NCBI RefSeq assembly: GCF_020564935.1
Contig: NZ_JAJCXB010000053.1
Location: 1-53,765 of the forward strand
Source: Streptomyces pinistramenti
GTDB taxonomy: Bacteria > Actinomycetota > Actinomycetes > Streptomycetales > Streptomycetaceae
Direction: 5' to 3'
DNA length: 53,765 nucleotides
The notes under the pieces are model-generated. The model did not search any database, was not told the origin of the DNA, and saw nothing but the letters and a program-made list of their open reading frames with translations. Both the position numbers and the translations under genes were made by a program. Of the stretch, positions 1-9,045 are shown one piece after another (the stretch's first letter is position 1; the number at the start of each line of letters is the position of its first letter).

Positions 1-117
1 ATCCGGGGCGGGTGGCCGGGGCGTGGCGGGCCGCGGGCCGGATGGCGTGGCGGGTGCCGGGTCATGGCCGGGGGCCGTGGACAGGGCTGCCAGGCAGGCG
101 AGCAGCGAGGCGGACAT
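1..117 (-). CDS. N-terminal fragment of an unidentified protein, cut by the window edge
   Basis: An open frame runs from an ATG at 117 to the window edge (39 codons). It starts MSASLLACLAALST and continues Pro/Ala-rich. A GGGGGAA stretch 2-8 bases before the ATG could be the ribosome binding site, and third codon positions are almost all G or C, as in real genes here. A short hydrophobic start followed by a Pro-rich stretch could be a weak signal peptide, but there is no positively charged N-region. The product cannot be named from this fragment. Confidence 0.35.
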   Translation of the reverse strand, partial: MSASLLACLAALSTAPGHDPAPATPSGPRPATPRPPAPD

Positions 118-226
118 CGTTCCCCCGGTGGGGTGCGTGGTGCGGAGCGAGGAGCCGGCCGCGGCCCGGGCCGGAATCGTACGCGCGGCGCCTGCGGGCC
201 GTGGCGGCGGCCGCCGGAAAGCCCGA

Positions 227-256
227 TGGCCGGGCATCTCCCCAGATGCCCGGCCA
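227..256. terminator. 13-bp perfect hairpin, likely terminator
   Basis: The arms 227-239 and 244-256 are exact reverse complements with a CCCC loop. The hairpin lies 87 bases past the stop of the small membrane protein gene and upstream of the fragment at 1-117. A U-tract is absent, which is usual for Streptomyces terminators. The rest of 118-342 shows no supported gene. Confidence 0.55.
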
Positions 257-342
257 CTCGTGCCGTCCGCCGCACCCCCGTCCCCACGGGGTTGTCGGCC
301 GGAGTCCCCCGTCCCGGGCCGCTCTCCCGGGACCGGGACGCC

Positions 343-549
343 TCAGCGCCCCAGCATTCCGACCACGGACGACGCCTGTGTCAGGACGGCTTCCCAGCCG
401 CCGAAGACCACTGCCAGGAGGATCGCCAGCGGCAGCACCATCGCCACGGCGACGAGGGGATGGCGGGTACCCGAGGGCTGCCGGCCGAGCGCGGTGGCGG
501 TCTTGCGCCCCTGCGCCCTGAGGCCCGTACGCCCGGGGGTGTCCGGCAT
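343..549 (-). CDS. small single-span membrane protein, 68 aa
   Basis: A 68-residue protein with a basic N-terminal half rich in R, K, G and T, followed by one hydrophobic segment (about residues 31-48, HPLVAVAMVLPLAILLAVVF) and a short C-terminal tail. The topology suggests a small membrane protein with a basic cytoplasmic N-terminus. The ATG at 549 is preceded by GGAG at good spacing. Transcription runs away from the kinase gene at 1203, so the two are divergent. I do not recognise the family, and no function should be inferred beyond membrane location. Confidence 0.6.
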   Translation of the reverse strand: MPDTPGRTGLRAQGRKTATALGRQPSGTRHPLVAVAMVLPLAILLAVVFGGWEAVLTQASSVVGMLGR

Positions 550-1202
550 CACCTGACTCCTGTCCTTATTTGGAGCGGCGGGCGGGTGACCTCGGGGGAC
601 GAGTGCTGCGCCCGCCGCTTGACCCCCACAGTAGGCAACCGGCGGTGGACCGGCGTCAGCCCGTCGTATCGATGACGGGCCTCCAGGAGGATGACGGCAG
701 GGGGCCCTGTGTACTCCCCTGGTTGGAGAGCGGGATGAGGCAACCCCGAGGTGACCCCGAGGCGGCTCGGGGCGCTGCGTGGATCGGGGAGCGCCGGGTG
801 CCCCCGGGGCCGTCGTCGCCGGGTTCTCCGACGGGTGACTTCTCTCACTCCCGCAACTCCCCTCCCTCCTCCGGGTCATGCCTCGCGCGCTCCGCACCCG
901 GCCCGTACCGCGGCGACTTGGGAGGCCGCGGGCCGGTCCCCGGCGCTTCCCGCGCGTCTGACCTGGCGCCCGTCCCCGGCGCCAATCCCCGTTCCAGGAC
1001 GCGGGATTGGGCACCCGGGCCGGGCGGCGGGCCGCGGGCCTGCCCGCACCGGGAACGCCGTGCCCGGATCCCGCCGGCCGCCCGGTAATCCCGATGCCGA
1101 CGCATGCGCGGCCTCGCAGCGCAGCGGGCCGGCAATCCGTAAGCTGTGCCACGTCAGACGGTTGGCAGTGTGGGGCCTCCCCACCGCAGGTAGGGGACGG
1201 AC
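550..1202. other. 653-base intergenic region between divergent genes
   Basis: This stretch separates the 68-aa membrane protein (minus) from the kinase (plus) and should hold both promoters. Several open frames cross it, but none has a consistent third-position GC pattern, a good ribosome binding site and a recognisable domain together. I see no RNA gene and no convincing promoter hexamer pair. Confidence 0.4.
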
Positions 1203-2606
1203 ATGGCGATGATGCGGCTCCGGCGCGAGGACCCGCGTGTCGTCGGCACGTTCCGGCTGCACCGCAGGCTCGGCGCGGGCGGGATGGGCGTCGTCTATCT
1301 CGGCTCGGACAAGCGCGGGCAGCGGGTGGCGCTGAAGGTGATCCGCCCGGACCTGGCGGAGGATCAGGAATTCCGCTCGCGGTTCGCGCGCGAGGTGTCG
1401 GCGGCCCGGCGGATCCGCGGCGGCTGCACGGCGCGGCTGGTCGCGGCCGATCTCGACGCGGACCGGCCGTGGTTCGCCACCCAGTACGTGCCGGGCCCTT
1501 CGCTGCACGACAAGGTGAACGAGGAGGGTCCGCTGTCCCCCGCGCAGGTCGCCTCGATCGGCGCCGCGCTGTCCGAGGGGCTGCTGGCCGTCCACGACGC
1601 GGGAGTGGTCCACCGCGACCTCAAGCCGTCCAACATCCTGCTGTCCCCCAAAGGGCCGCGGATCATCGACTTCGGCATCGCCTGGGCCACCGGCGCCAGC
1701 ACGCTGACGCATGTCGGCACCGCCGTCGGCTCCCCCGGATTCCTCGCGCCCGAGCAGGTGCGCGGGGCCGCGGTCACGCCGGCGACGGACATCTTCGCGC
1801 TCGGCGCCACCCTCGCCTACACCTGCACCGCGGACTCGCCCTTCGGACAGGGCAGTTCGGAGGTCATGCTCTACCGCGTGGTGCACGAGGAGGCACAGCT
1901 GGCCGGGGTGCCGGACGCGCTGGCGCCGCTGCTCGCCTCCTGTCTCGCCAAGGACCCGGCGGACCGCCCCAGCACGCTGTCGCTCTCGCTGCGCCTGAAG
2001 GAGATCGCAGCCCGCGAGGCGCACGGTCTGTCGGGCCCGGCGGAGAGCGCGCCGGGCGGCCCGAATCCCGGGGCCGGCTGGGCGCGTACGGACCGCCGTC
2101 CCTCCGACCGGCCCACCGGGCAGCGCGCCGAGGAGTACGCACGCCAGCGCACCGAGCGGCGGCCGGCCGGCACGCCGGCGCCGCGTCCGCAGGCCGCCAG
2201 GCCCCCGGCGCAGCGGGAGGGGACGTCCCGGCCGTCCGGTCCTGCGTCGTCGTCGGGCGGCAGCAGCGCAAGGGCCGGCGGGTCACATTCGGGACGTGTG
2301 CCGGCCGTGGGTCCTGCCGGGCGCAAGGGGCGGCGTGCCCCGGTGCGTACGGGGCCGGGCGGCCGGCGGCCGGGGCCCGACCGACGGCTGCTGCGGCAGC
2401 GCATCATCGTGTTCGTGACGGTGACGCTGCTGGTGGCGCTCGGTATCGCGGCGGCGCAGGGCTGCCAGGGGCCGAGCCACGGACTGGGTGTGGAGCGAAA
2501 CGTTCCGGTCAGCCGTGCCACGGCGGGAGCGCCGACTGCCGGGCCTGCGGCGGAGGATGACGGTACGGCGGCGGCCGGTGGCGGTGCCGCCGGGCGGGCC
2601 CGCTGA
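1203..2606 (+). CDS. membrane-anchored Ser/Thr protein kinase
   Basis: Hanks-type kinase, 467 aa. The catalytic domain fills about residues 15-275. The Gly-rich loop LGAGGMGVVYLG starts at L23; the ATP lysine is K45 in VALKVI; the helix-C glutamate is probably E64; the catalytic loop HRDLKPSN starts at H137; the metal-binding DFG is at 156-158; the activation segment ends in a GSPGFLAPE motif. A Pro/Arg/Ser-rich linker (about 280-395) leads to one transmembrane span (about 400-418) and a short extracytoplasmic tail of about 45 residues rich in Ala and Gly. It has no PASTA or other sensor domain outside, so a PknB-like peptidoglycan sensor is unlikely. The start is set by the purine-rich AGGTAGGGGACGG stretch before ATG. 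The kinase is likely active; its substrates are unknown. Confidence 0.93.
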   Translation: MAMMRLRREDPRVVGTFRLHRRLGAGGMGVVYLGSDKRGQRVALKVIRPDLAEDQEFRSRFAREVSAARRIRGGCTARLVAADLDADRPWFATQYVPGPSLHDKVNEEGPLSPAQVASIGAALSEGLLAVHDAGVVHRDLKPSNILLSPKGPRIIDFGIAWATGASTLTHVGTAVGSPGFLAPEQVRGAAVTPATDIFALGATLAYTCTADSPFGQGSSEVMLYRVVHEEAQLAGVPDALAPLLASCLAKDPADRPSTLSLSLRLKEIAAREAHGLSGPAESAPGGPNPGAGWARTDRRPSDRPTGQRAEEYARQRTERRPAGTPAPRPQAARPPAQREGTSRPSGPASSSGGSSARAGGSHSGRVPAVGPAGRKGRRAPVRTGPGGRRPGPDRRLLRQRIIVFVTVTLLVALGIAAAQGCQGPSHGLGVERNVPVSRATAGAPTAGPAAEDDGTAAAGGGAAGRAR

Positions 2607-2636
2607 CCGTCGTCCTCTCCTGGGCGGCCCGGCCGC

Positions 2637-3455
2637 TCAGTCCTTCGGGCGGCCGGTGGCGACCGCGTAGAACGCGACGGCCGCCGCGGCACCGACGTTG
2701 AGCGAGTCCACGCCGTGCGCCATCGGGATCCGCACCCACTCGTCGGCGGCCCGCAGCGCTCCGGTGGACAGTCCTTCGCCCTCGGCACCCAGCATCAGGG
2801 CGGCGCGCTCCAAGGTGTGCGGGGCGGCCTCGTCGATGGCGGTGGCCTGCTCCGCGGGAGTCAGCGCGAGCAGCTTGAAGCCGGCTTCCCGTACGGCCGC
2901 CAGGTCGCGGGGCCAGCTGTCGAGACGCGCGTAGGGCACGGAGAAGACGGCGCCCATGGAGACCTTGACCGAGCGCCGGTAGAGCGGGTCGGCGCAGTCC
3001 GGGGAGAGCAGGACGGCATCCATGCCGAGGGCGGCGGCGCTGCGGAAGATCGCTCCGATGTTGGTGTGGTCGTTGACCGCTTCCATGATCGCGATCCGCC
3101 GGGCGCTGCCGAGCAGTTCGGCGGCGTCGGGCAGGGGTTTGCGCTGCATGGAGGCGAGCGCGCCGCGGTGGACGTGGTAGCCGGTCACCCGCTCGGCGAG
3201 GTCCGGACTGACGGCGTAGACGGGGGCCGGGACCTCGTCGATGACATCGCGCATGACGTCGACCCACTTGGCCGAGAGGAGCATCGAGCGCATGGTGTAA
3301 CCGGCGTGCCCGGCGCGCCGGATGACCTTCTCACCCTCCGCGATGAACAGGCCCTCGGCGGGCTCGCGCCGACGCCGCAGCTCGACGTCGGTGAGGCCGG
3401 TGTAGTCGCGCAGCCGCGGGTCGTCCGGGTCATCGACGGTGATGATTTCTGCCAC
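2637..3455 (-). CDS. TrmH/SpoU family RNA 2'-O-methyltransferase
   Basis: A 272-aa SPOUT-class methyltransferase. The N-terminal part (about 1-110) fits the RNA-binding substrate domain, with a LFIAEGEKVIRRA stretch typical of the family. The C-terminal catalytic domain shows all three SpoU motifs: NDHTNIGAIFRSAAALG (motif 1, with the catalytic Arg), MLGAEGEGLS (motif 2) and IPMAHGVDSLNVGAAAAVA (motif 3, knot). It would transfer a methyl group from SAM to a ribose 2'-OH in rRNA or tRNA. The position modified cannot be told from sequence. The GTG at 3455 has no visible Shine-Dalgarno sequence, so the message may be leaderless or the start may differ slightly. Confidence 0.9.
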   Translation of the reverse strand: MAEIITVDDPDDPRLRDYTGLTDVELRRRREPAEGLFIAEGEKVIRRAGHAGYTMRSMLLSAKWVDVMRDVIDEVPAPVYAVSPDLAERVTGYHVHRGALASMQRKPLPDAAELLGSARRIAIMEAVNDHTNIGAIFRSAAALGMDAVLLSPDCADPLYRRSVKVSMGAVFSVPYARLDSWPRDLAAVREAGFKLLALTPAEQATAIDEAAPHTLERAALMLGAEGEGLSTGALRAADEWVRIPMAHGVDSLNVGAAAAVAFYAVATGRPKD

Positions 3456-3508
3456 GGGGAGATAGTGCCTTGTCGGTGTCGAGGTGCCAATGCCGCTTAC
3501 GGAATCGG

Positions 3509-4741
3509 CTACTTACGGGTAGGTGAGGCGATGGCGACGACGTCTCCGACGACGATGACCGCGGGCGGGCGTACGCCTTCGGCCCGTACCGTCTCGCCGA
3601 GTGTGGCGAGGGTGGCGTCGACGCGGCGCTGGGCCGCGGTGGTGCCCTCCTGGATGACGGCGGCGGGGGTGTCGGCCGGGCGGCCGTGCTCGATGAGCTT
3701 GGCGGCGATGGCGCCGCTGTTCTCCACGCCCATCAGGACGACGAGGGTGCCGCGCAGCTTGGCGAGCGCGGGCCAGTCCACCAGCGAGCGCGCGTCGTCG
3801 GGGGCGACGTGGCCGCTGACGACGGTGAACTCGTGGGCGACGCCGCGGTGCGTGACGGGGATGCCGGCCGCGCCGGGTACCGAGATGGTGCTGGAGATGC
3901 CGGGGACGACGGTGCAGGGGATGCCGGCCTCGGCGAGTGCCTGGGCCTCTTCCATGCCGCGGCCGAAAACGAACGGGTCGCCGCCCTTGAGCCGGACCAC
4001 GGCCTTGCCGGCCTGCGCGTGCTCGATCAGCGCCTGGTTGATCGCCTCCTGGGCCATGAAGCGGCCGTAGGGGATCTTCGCCGCGTCGATGACCTCGACG
4101 TGCGGCGGGAGTTCGGCGAGCAGGTCGCGGGGGCCGAGCCGGTCGGCGATGACGACGTCGGCCTCGGCGAGCAGCCGCCGGCCGCGGACGGTGATCAGGT
4201 CGGGGTCGCCGGGGCCGCCGCCGACCAGGGCGACGCCGGTGGCGCGGCTGCGGTGGTGCGGCGCGGCGAGGGTGCCGTCCCGCAGTTCTTCGACGATGGC
4301 GTCGCGGACGGCGGCGGAGCGGCGCGGGTCACGGCCGGTGAGCACGGCGACGGTGACGCCCTCGCTGTGACCGGTGGCCGGGGTCCAGGCGGTGGCCGCC
4401 TCGGCGTCGTCGGAGCGTACGCACCACACGCGGTGGTCCTCGGCCTCCTGGGACGCGGCGGCGTTGGCCTCGGGGTCGTCCGTGGAGATCAGCGCGTACC
4501 AGGCGTCGGCGAGGTCGCCCGCCTCGTAGCGGCGGCGCTCCCAGCGGATCTCGCCGGTGTCGGCCATCGCCTCGACGGAGGGGGTGGCGGACGGGGAGAT
4601 CAGCAGGACGTCGGCACCGGCCGCGATGAGCGAGGGGAGCCGGCGCTGGGCGACCTGCCCGGCGCCGAGGACGACCACGCGGCGGCCGGACAGGCGCAGT
4701 CCGACGGGGTAGGCGGCGTGTTCGGCGGCGTGCTCGGCCAT
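3509..4741 (-). CDS. cysG: siroheme synthase / uroporphyrinogen-III C-methyltransferase (CysG-type)
   Basis: A 410-aa fusion protein. The N-terminal part (about 1-150) is a Rossmann fold with VVVLGAGQVAQRRL, the NAD site of precorrin-2 dehydrogenase/ferrochelatase. The C-terminal part (about 165-405) is a SAM-dependent uroporphyrinogen III methyltransferase: the GGGPGDPDLIT loop, the ADVVIADRL segment, the VRLKGGDPFVFGRG signature and the PGISS motif are all present. It makes precorrin-2 from uroporphyrinogen III and can carry it on to siroheme. The product feeds sulfite and nitrite reductases and the corrin pathway, which fits the neighbouring cobT and cobL. ATG at 4741 follows AAGGAG by about 11 bases. 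Older actinobacterial annotations call this gene cobA. Confidence 0.9.
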   Translation of the reverse strand: MAEHAAEHAAYPVGLRLSGRRVVVLGAGQVAQRRLPSLIAAGADVLLISPSATPSVEAMADTGEIRWERRRYEAGDLADAWYALISTDDPEANAAASQEAEDHRVWCVRSDDAEAATAWTPATGHSEGVTVAVLTGRDPRRSAAVRDAIVEELRDGTLAAPHHRSRATGVALVGGGPGDPDLITVRGRRLLAEADVVIADRLGPRDLLAELPPHVEVIDAAKIPYGRFMAQEAINQALIEHAQAGKAVVRLKGGDPFVFGRGMEEAQALAEAGIPCTVVPGISSTISVPGAAGIPVTHRGVAHEFTVVSGHVAPDDARSLVDWPALAKLRGTLVVLMGVENSGAIAAKLIEHGRPADTPAAVIQEGTTAAQRRVDATLATLGETVRAEGVRPPAVIVVGDVVAIASPTRK

Positions 4742-4932
4742 GGCGGTGTGGCTCCTTGTGCGGAAGGTGCGAGTTCAGCGGCGGCCGCTGCGGCGCTGGA
4801 GCGGCTGGTGAGGGGTGGGACGGCCGGGGTGCCGGTGCGGGGCATCCTGGCCGCCAGCCTAGATGAGCGCCCCCGCGAGGCAGGCACCCGCTCATCTCTG
4901 TGGCTCGCGGCCCGGCCTACCGGGGCGGGGTA

Positions 4933-5016
4933 ACGACCTGGGGAGCAACAGTCCTCGGGAGAAGGAGCGGCCGTGCCGGACGCCGCGACGCCGCGGACTG
5001 TTGCTCCCCAGGTCGT
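4933..5016. repeat. 22-bp perfect inverted repeat with 40-base spacer
   Basis: The arms 4933-4954 and 4995-5016 are exact reverse complements over 22 bases; the left arm begins ACGACCTGGGGAG. The 40-base interior is G+C-rich and has no such symmetry. A transcript through it in either direction would form a long stem. The element sits about 190 bases upstream of the cysG start and directly beside a second hairpin at 5021-5055. It may be part of a terminator complex after cobT or a structured leader of cysG. Confidence 0.85.
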
Positions 5017-5020
5017 AAGG

Positions 5021-5055
5021 CCCCGGCCCGCAACGTGAAGAGCTGCGGGCCGGGG
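5021..5055 (-). terminator. 12-bp terminator-like hairpin downstream of cobT
   Basis: The arms CCCCGGCCCGCA (5021-5032) and its exact complement (5044-5055) enclose an 11-base loop. It lies 22 bases past the cobT stop codon, the normal place for a factor-independent terminator on the minus strand. Confidence 0.7.
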
Positions 5056-5076
5056 GTGCTGCGCGGGCGGTGCCGG

Positions 5077-8000
5077 TCAGCCCTTCTCGGTCACTCCGGC
5101 GGAGTCGAAGGTGGCGACCTCGTGCATGGCGCGGGCGGCGCTCTGCACGATGGGCAGGGCGAGCAGCGCGCCGGTGCCCTCGCCGAGCCGGAGGTCGAGG
5201 TCGACCAGCGGGCGCAGGCCCAGCTTGGTCAGGGCCGCGACGTGTCCCGGCTCGGCGCTGCGGTGGCCCGCGATGCAGGCGGCCAGTGCCTCGGGGGCGA
5301 TGGCGCGGGCGACCAGGGCGGCCGCGCCGGCGCTGACGCCGTCGAGGATGACCGGGGTGCGCAGCGAAGCGCCGCCGAGGATCAGGCCGACGAGGGCCGC
5401 GTGCTCCAGGCCGCCGACCGCGGCGAGGACGCCGATCGGGTCGGCCGGGTCGGGCTGGTGCAGCTCCAGCGCACGGCGGACCACCTCGACCTTGCGGGTG
5501 TGCGTCTCGTCGTTGATGCCGGTGCCGCGGCCGGTGACCTCGGCCGGGTCGGCGTCGGTGTAGACGGAGATCAGGGCGGCCGATGCGGTGGTGTTGGCGA
5601 TGCCCATCTCGCCGGTCAGCAGCGCCTTGTTGCCGGCCGCGACGAGGTCGCGGGCGGTCTCGATGCCGGCCTCGATCGCCTTGAGCACGTCCTCGTGGGA
5701 CATCGCGGGGCCCACGGTGAAGTCCGCGGTGCCGGGGCGGACCTTGCGGGGCAGCAGGCCCGGCGTCGCGGGGAGTTCGGCGGCCACGCCGACGTCCACG
5801 ATGCAGACCTCGGCGCCGACCTGGTTGGCGAAGGCGTTGCAGACCGCGCCGCCGCCCAGGAAATTGGCGACCATCTGGCCGGTGACCTCCTGCGGCCAGG
5901 GGGTGACGCCCTGGGCGTGCACGCCGTGGTCACCCGCGAAGATCGCGACGGCGGCCGGCTCCGGAATCGGCGGCGGGCACTTGCGGGAGAGTCCGCACAA
6001 CTGCGCGGAGATGATCTCCAGCATGCCCAGCGCCCCGGCGGGCTTGGTCATCCGCTTCTGCCGCTCCCACGCCTCGCCGAGCGCCTTGGCGTCCAGCGGG
6101 CGGATGCCGTGCAGCGTCTCCTGGAGCAGGTCGTGCGGGTCCTCGCCGGGCAGGGCGCGGCGGCCGTACGTCTCTTCGTGGACGACCCAGGACAGCGGGC
6201 GGCGCTTGGCCCAGCCTGCCTGCATCAGCTCGGGCTCGTCGGGGAACTCGTCGACGTAGCCGACGCAGAGGTAGGCGACGACCTCCAAGTGCTCGGGCAG
6301 GCCCAGCTCGCGGACCATCCCGCGCTCGTCGAAGAAGCTGACCCAGCCGACGCCCAGGCCCTCGGCGCGGGCCGCCAGCCAGAGGTTCTCGACGGCGAGC
6401 GCGGAGGAGTACGGGGCCATCTGCGGCTGGGTGTGCCGGCCGAGCGTGTGCCGGCCGCCGCGGGTGGGATCGGCGGTGACGACGATGTTGACGGGCGTGT
6501 CGAGGATGGCTTCGATCTTCAGCTCGCGGAACTGCTTGGCGCGGGCCTTGGGCAGCGACTTGGCGTACGCGTCCCGCTGGTCCATCGCGAGCTGGTGCAT
6601 CCGCTCGCGGGTCTCGTCCGAGCGGATGACGACGAAGTCCCAGGGCTGGGAGTGGCCGACGCTCGGCGCGGTGTGCGCCGCCTCCAGGACGCGCAGCAGC
6701 ACGTCGTTGGGGATCGGGTCGCTGCGGAAGCCGTTGCGGATGTCGCGGCGTTCGCGCATCACGCGGTGGACGGCGGCGCGCTCGGATTCGTCGTAACCGG
6801 TGGCCGGGGCCTGGAGCGGAGCGCTCTCGGACGCGGGTGCGGGCACGGTGCCGTCGTCCGCCGGGGCGTCCTGGGGGGTGGACGCGGGGGCGGGGGCGGC
6901 CTCGTCGGTGGGGGCGGTGGCCTGGGCATCGGCGGGGGGCGCGGCCGGGGTGTCCGGGTGGCCGGTTTCGGCGGCGGCGCCGGTGGTCTGGCCGGACGTC
7001 CCCGTCTCGTCGGCTGCGGCGGGGGCGGTGGCCTCGGCCTGGCTCCCGCCGTCGGGGGCCTGGTCCGCGGCCTGGTCCGCGGCCTCGGTCTGGGGCTCGG
7101 CCTCCGCCTGGGGCGCCGCCTCCGCCTCGGCCTCGCCGAGCTGGACGAGTTCGGCGCCGTCCTGCTGCTGCGGCGCGGGACCGTCGGCGTCGTCAGGCGC
7201 GGCGTCGCCGGGCGCGGGGATCACGGCGGCGGGTACGTTCCCGGGCCAGCCGTCGATCGGGGTGCCGACGGCCGGGGTGCCGTGGACCGGGATGGCGACG
7301 GGGAAGGCGTCGGTGGCCCGGTCGGCGGGCTGCGGCTGTCCGGGGATCTCCTCGGCGGGCGCCTGCTCCGGGAGGTTCGGCGCGACGGCCGTCTCTTCCG
7401 GGGTTGCTGCGGCTTCCGGCTGCGCCTCGGCAGCCGACGGCTCCGCGGCTGCGGGTGCCTGGCCGTTGACGTCGGCTGCCGGGGCGGCCTCCGCGTCGGG
7501 GGCGGTGCGGTCGCCTGCGGCATCCTCATCGGCATCGGCCGGTGTGCCGTCCGCCGTCCGGTCCGCGGGCTGGTAGGCCGTCGGCTCCTCGGCCTGCCCG
7601 GCCTCCTGGGCCTCGGCCTGCGGCGACGGCTCGGCCGGGGCTCCGGCGTCCTCTGCGGCCGGCGGCTCCACGGCTTCGACGGCCACGGCCTCCGGGACCT
7701 GGTCGCCGACGGCGACCGGCGGCTGCTGCGCCACCGGCTGCTCGGCGGGGGAAGGCTCCGCGGCGGCGGCCTGCTCGTCTTCGGGGGCGGCCGGTGTGCC
7801 GTCAGCGGTGGGCTGTGCCGGGTCGGCAAGCTCCGCGTCCTGCGGCGCAGGCTCGTCGGCCGCGTCCGCAGCGGCGGTCGGGGCATCGGCCGCCGGCGGT
7901 TCCTCCTGCGGCGCCTGTTCGGCGGCGGGCTGTTCCGGCGCGGCCTGTATGACCGGGTCGGCGGTCGCCTGGAGCGGTGCCTGCGGCGGCTGGGCCTGTG

Positions 8001-9045
8001 TATCCGGGGCCACCTGCGCGGGAGTTGCCCCGTCGGCGTCCGGCGCTGCGGGGGCCGTTCCGGACTCCGGCAGGTCCCGCGGCGCGTCCTCGGCCGACTG
8101 CGGCACGGCGGATCCGGCGGCCGGCTCATCGGCGCCCGGGGCGGCCTGCGGGACCGTCTCGTCCGGTGTCTGCTGCGGTTCCTGTGCGTTCTGAGGTGCG
8201 GCCGCGCCGTCGGGCGTGCCGCCCTGACCGACCGTTTCTGCGACCGGGAGGCCGACGGCCTGGGCCGACGCCTCGCCCCACGGCGGCGCCTGCGACGGGA
8301 TCTCGCCGAGCTGCGGGCCGGGCAGCGGGGCACCGCCGGGCGCGCCGTACGCGGTGAGGCCCTGGGCCTGCGGGCCGAACGACCGGCCGTCGTGGGCGGC
8401 ATCGCGCGGCTGCCCGGCGTACGCCTGGACGGCCTCCGGCCCGGCCGGGGCCTCGGTGGCGGGGCCCGCTTCGTGGACGTCGAGGTATTCGGGGCCGACG
8501 GTGGGCGGGCCCGGCTGCCGTACGGGCATCGGCTGGGGCGGGTGCGCGGGGCCGCGGTCGGCGAGGGAGCGGACCACGCCGCCGGTCGCGTCGGGCACCG
8601 GCGGGCCCATGTGGAGCGGGCGGCGCGGGGGCGCGGGCTGGGCGGCCGCCGGCACCTGCGGGGCGGCCTGCTGGAGGCGGACGGCCTCGAAGTCGACGGA
8701 ACCGGTGTCGCGGCCGCCGCTCTCGTGGTCACCGGCCTGGGCGGGCAACTGCGCGCCGGCGGCGGCTTCCTGGGGCGCCGGGGCAGCCGCCTGGGGCTGC
8801 GGGGACGGCTGCGGCGCCTGGTGTTCGCTCCAGGCGCCCTGGGCGCCGGGCATCAGCAGCAGATCGTCGTCGGCCACGGCATCGACCGGGTCGACGTAGG
8901 GGTACGCGTCCGCGGGCGGCAGCACGCCCTGCTCGATCGGTCCGGAGCCGGCAGGGGAGGGAACGGCCGCCGGCTGCGGCTGTCCGGGATGTCCGCCTGC
9001 GTTCTCCGGCAGTCCCTCGCCCGGGACCTGGCCGGTGTCGGTCAT
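5077..9045 (-). CDS. cobT: BluB-CobT fusion with a long disordered N-terminus
   Basis: A 1322-aa protein in three parts. Residues 1-750 are low-complexity Ala/Pro/Gln/Glu/Asp-rich sequence, largely acidic, with a few more ordered islands (DADDLLLMPGAQGAW-like near residue 60, and RRPLHMGPPVPDATGG followed by VVRSLADRG near 140-165). Residues about 751-965 are a nitroreductase-fold BluB domain (RRDIRNGFRSDPIPNDVL, APSVGHSQPWDFV, GLGVGWVSFF), which fragments FMN to give 5,6-dimethylbenzimidazole. Residues about 970-1322 are CobT, nicotinate-nucleotide:dimethylbenzimidazole phosphoribosyltransferase, with AIFAGDHGVHAQGVTPWP, TGEMGIANTTASAA and the catalytic Glu near 1289 in RLGEGTGA. One chain would thus make the lower ligand base of cobalamin and activate it. 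The ATG at 9045 has GAGGGG 6 bases upstream, supporting inclusion of the whole N-terminus. Confidence 0.92.
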   Translation of the reverse strand: MTDTGQVPGEGLPENAGGHPGQPQPAAVPSPAGSGPIEQGVLPPADAYPYVDPVDAVADDDLLLMPGAQGAWSEHQAPQPSPQPQAAAPAPQEAAAGAQLPAQAGDHESGGRDTGSVDFEAVRLQQAAPQVPAAAQPAPPRRPLHMGPPVPDATGGVVRSLADRGPAHPPQPMPVRQPGPPTVGPEYLDVHEAGPATEAPAGPEAVQAYAGQPRDAAHDGRSFGPQAQGLTAYGAPGGAPLPGPQLGEIPSQAPPWGEASAQAVGLPVAETVGQGGTPDGAAAPQNAQEPQQTPDETVPQAAPGADEPAAGSAVPQSAEDAPRDLPESGTAPAAPDADGATPAQVAPDTQAQPPQAPLQATADPVIQAAPEQPAAEQAPQEEPPAADAPTAAADAADEPAPQDAELADPAQPTADGTPAAPEDEQAAAAEPSPAEQPVAQQPPVAVGDQVPEAVAVEAVEPPAAEDAGAPAEPSPQAEAQEAGQAEEPTAYQPADRTADGTPADADEDAAGDRTAPDAEAAPAADVNGQAPAAAEPSAAEAQPEAAATPEETAVAPNLPEQAPAEEIPGQPQPADRATDAFPVAIPVHGTPAVGTPIDGWPGNVPAAVIPAPGDAAPDDADGPAPQQQDGAELVQLGEAEAEAAPQAEAEPQTEAADQAADQAPDGGSQAEATAPAAADETGTSGQTTGAAAETGHPDTPAAPPADAQATAPTDEAAPAPASTPQDAPADDGTVPAPASESAPLQAPATGYDESERAAVHRVMRERRDIRNGFRSDPIPNDVLLRVLEAAHTAPSVGHSQPWDFVVIRSDETRERMHQLAMDQRDAYAKSLPKARAKQFRELKIEAILDTPVNIVVTADPTRGGRHTLGRHTQPQMAPYSSALAVENLWLAARAEGLGVGWVSFFDERGMVRELGLPEHLEVVAYLCVGYVDEFPDEPELMQAGWAKRRPLSWVVHEETYGRRALPGEDPHDLLQETLHGIRPLDAKALGEAWERQKRMTKPAGALGMLEIISAQLCGLSRKCPPPIPEPAAVAIFAGDHGVHAQGVTPWPQEVTGQMVANFLGGGAVCNAFANQVGAEVCIVDVGVAAELPATPGLLPRKVRPGTADFTVGPAMSHEDVLKAIEAGIETARDLVAAGNKALLTGEMGIANTTASAALISVYTDADPAEVTGRGTGINDETHTRKVEVVRRALELHQPDPADPIGVLAAVGGLEHAALVGLILGGASLRTPVILDGVSAGAAALVARAIAPEALAACIAGHRSAEPGHVAALTKLGLRPLVDLDLRLGEGTGALLALPIVQSAARAMHEVATFDSAGVTEKG

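Larger units (their letters stand above)
4742..5076. other. 335-base gap between cysG and cobT with two inverted repeats
   Basis: No gene is supported here. The gap holds the cysG leader side, a 22-bp perfect inverted repeat (4933-5016) and a 12-bp hairpin (5021-5055) just past the cobT stop. Both repeats are listed separately. Confidence 0.6.

Noticed and set aside
876..2024. Long open frame antisense to the Ser/Thr kinase
   Set aside because: It mirrors the kinase codons and encodes Arg/Gly-rich sequence without domain; typical shadow of a high-GC gene.
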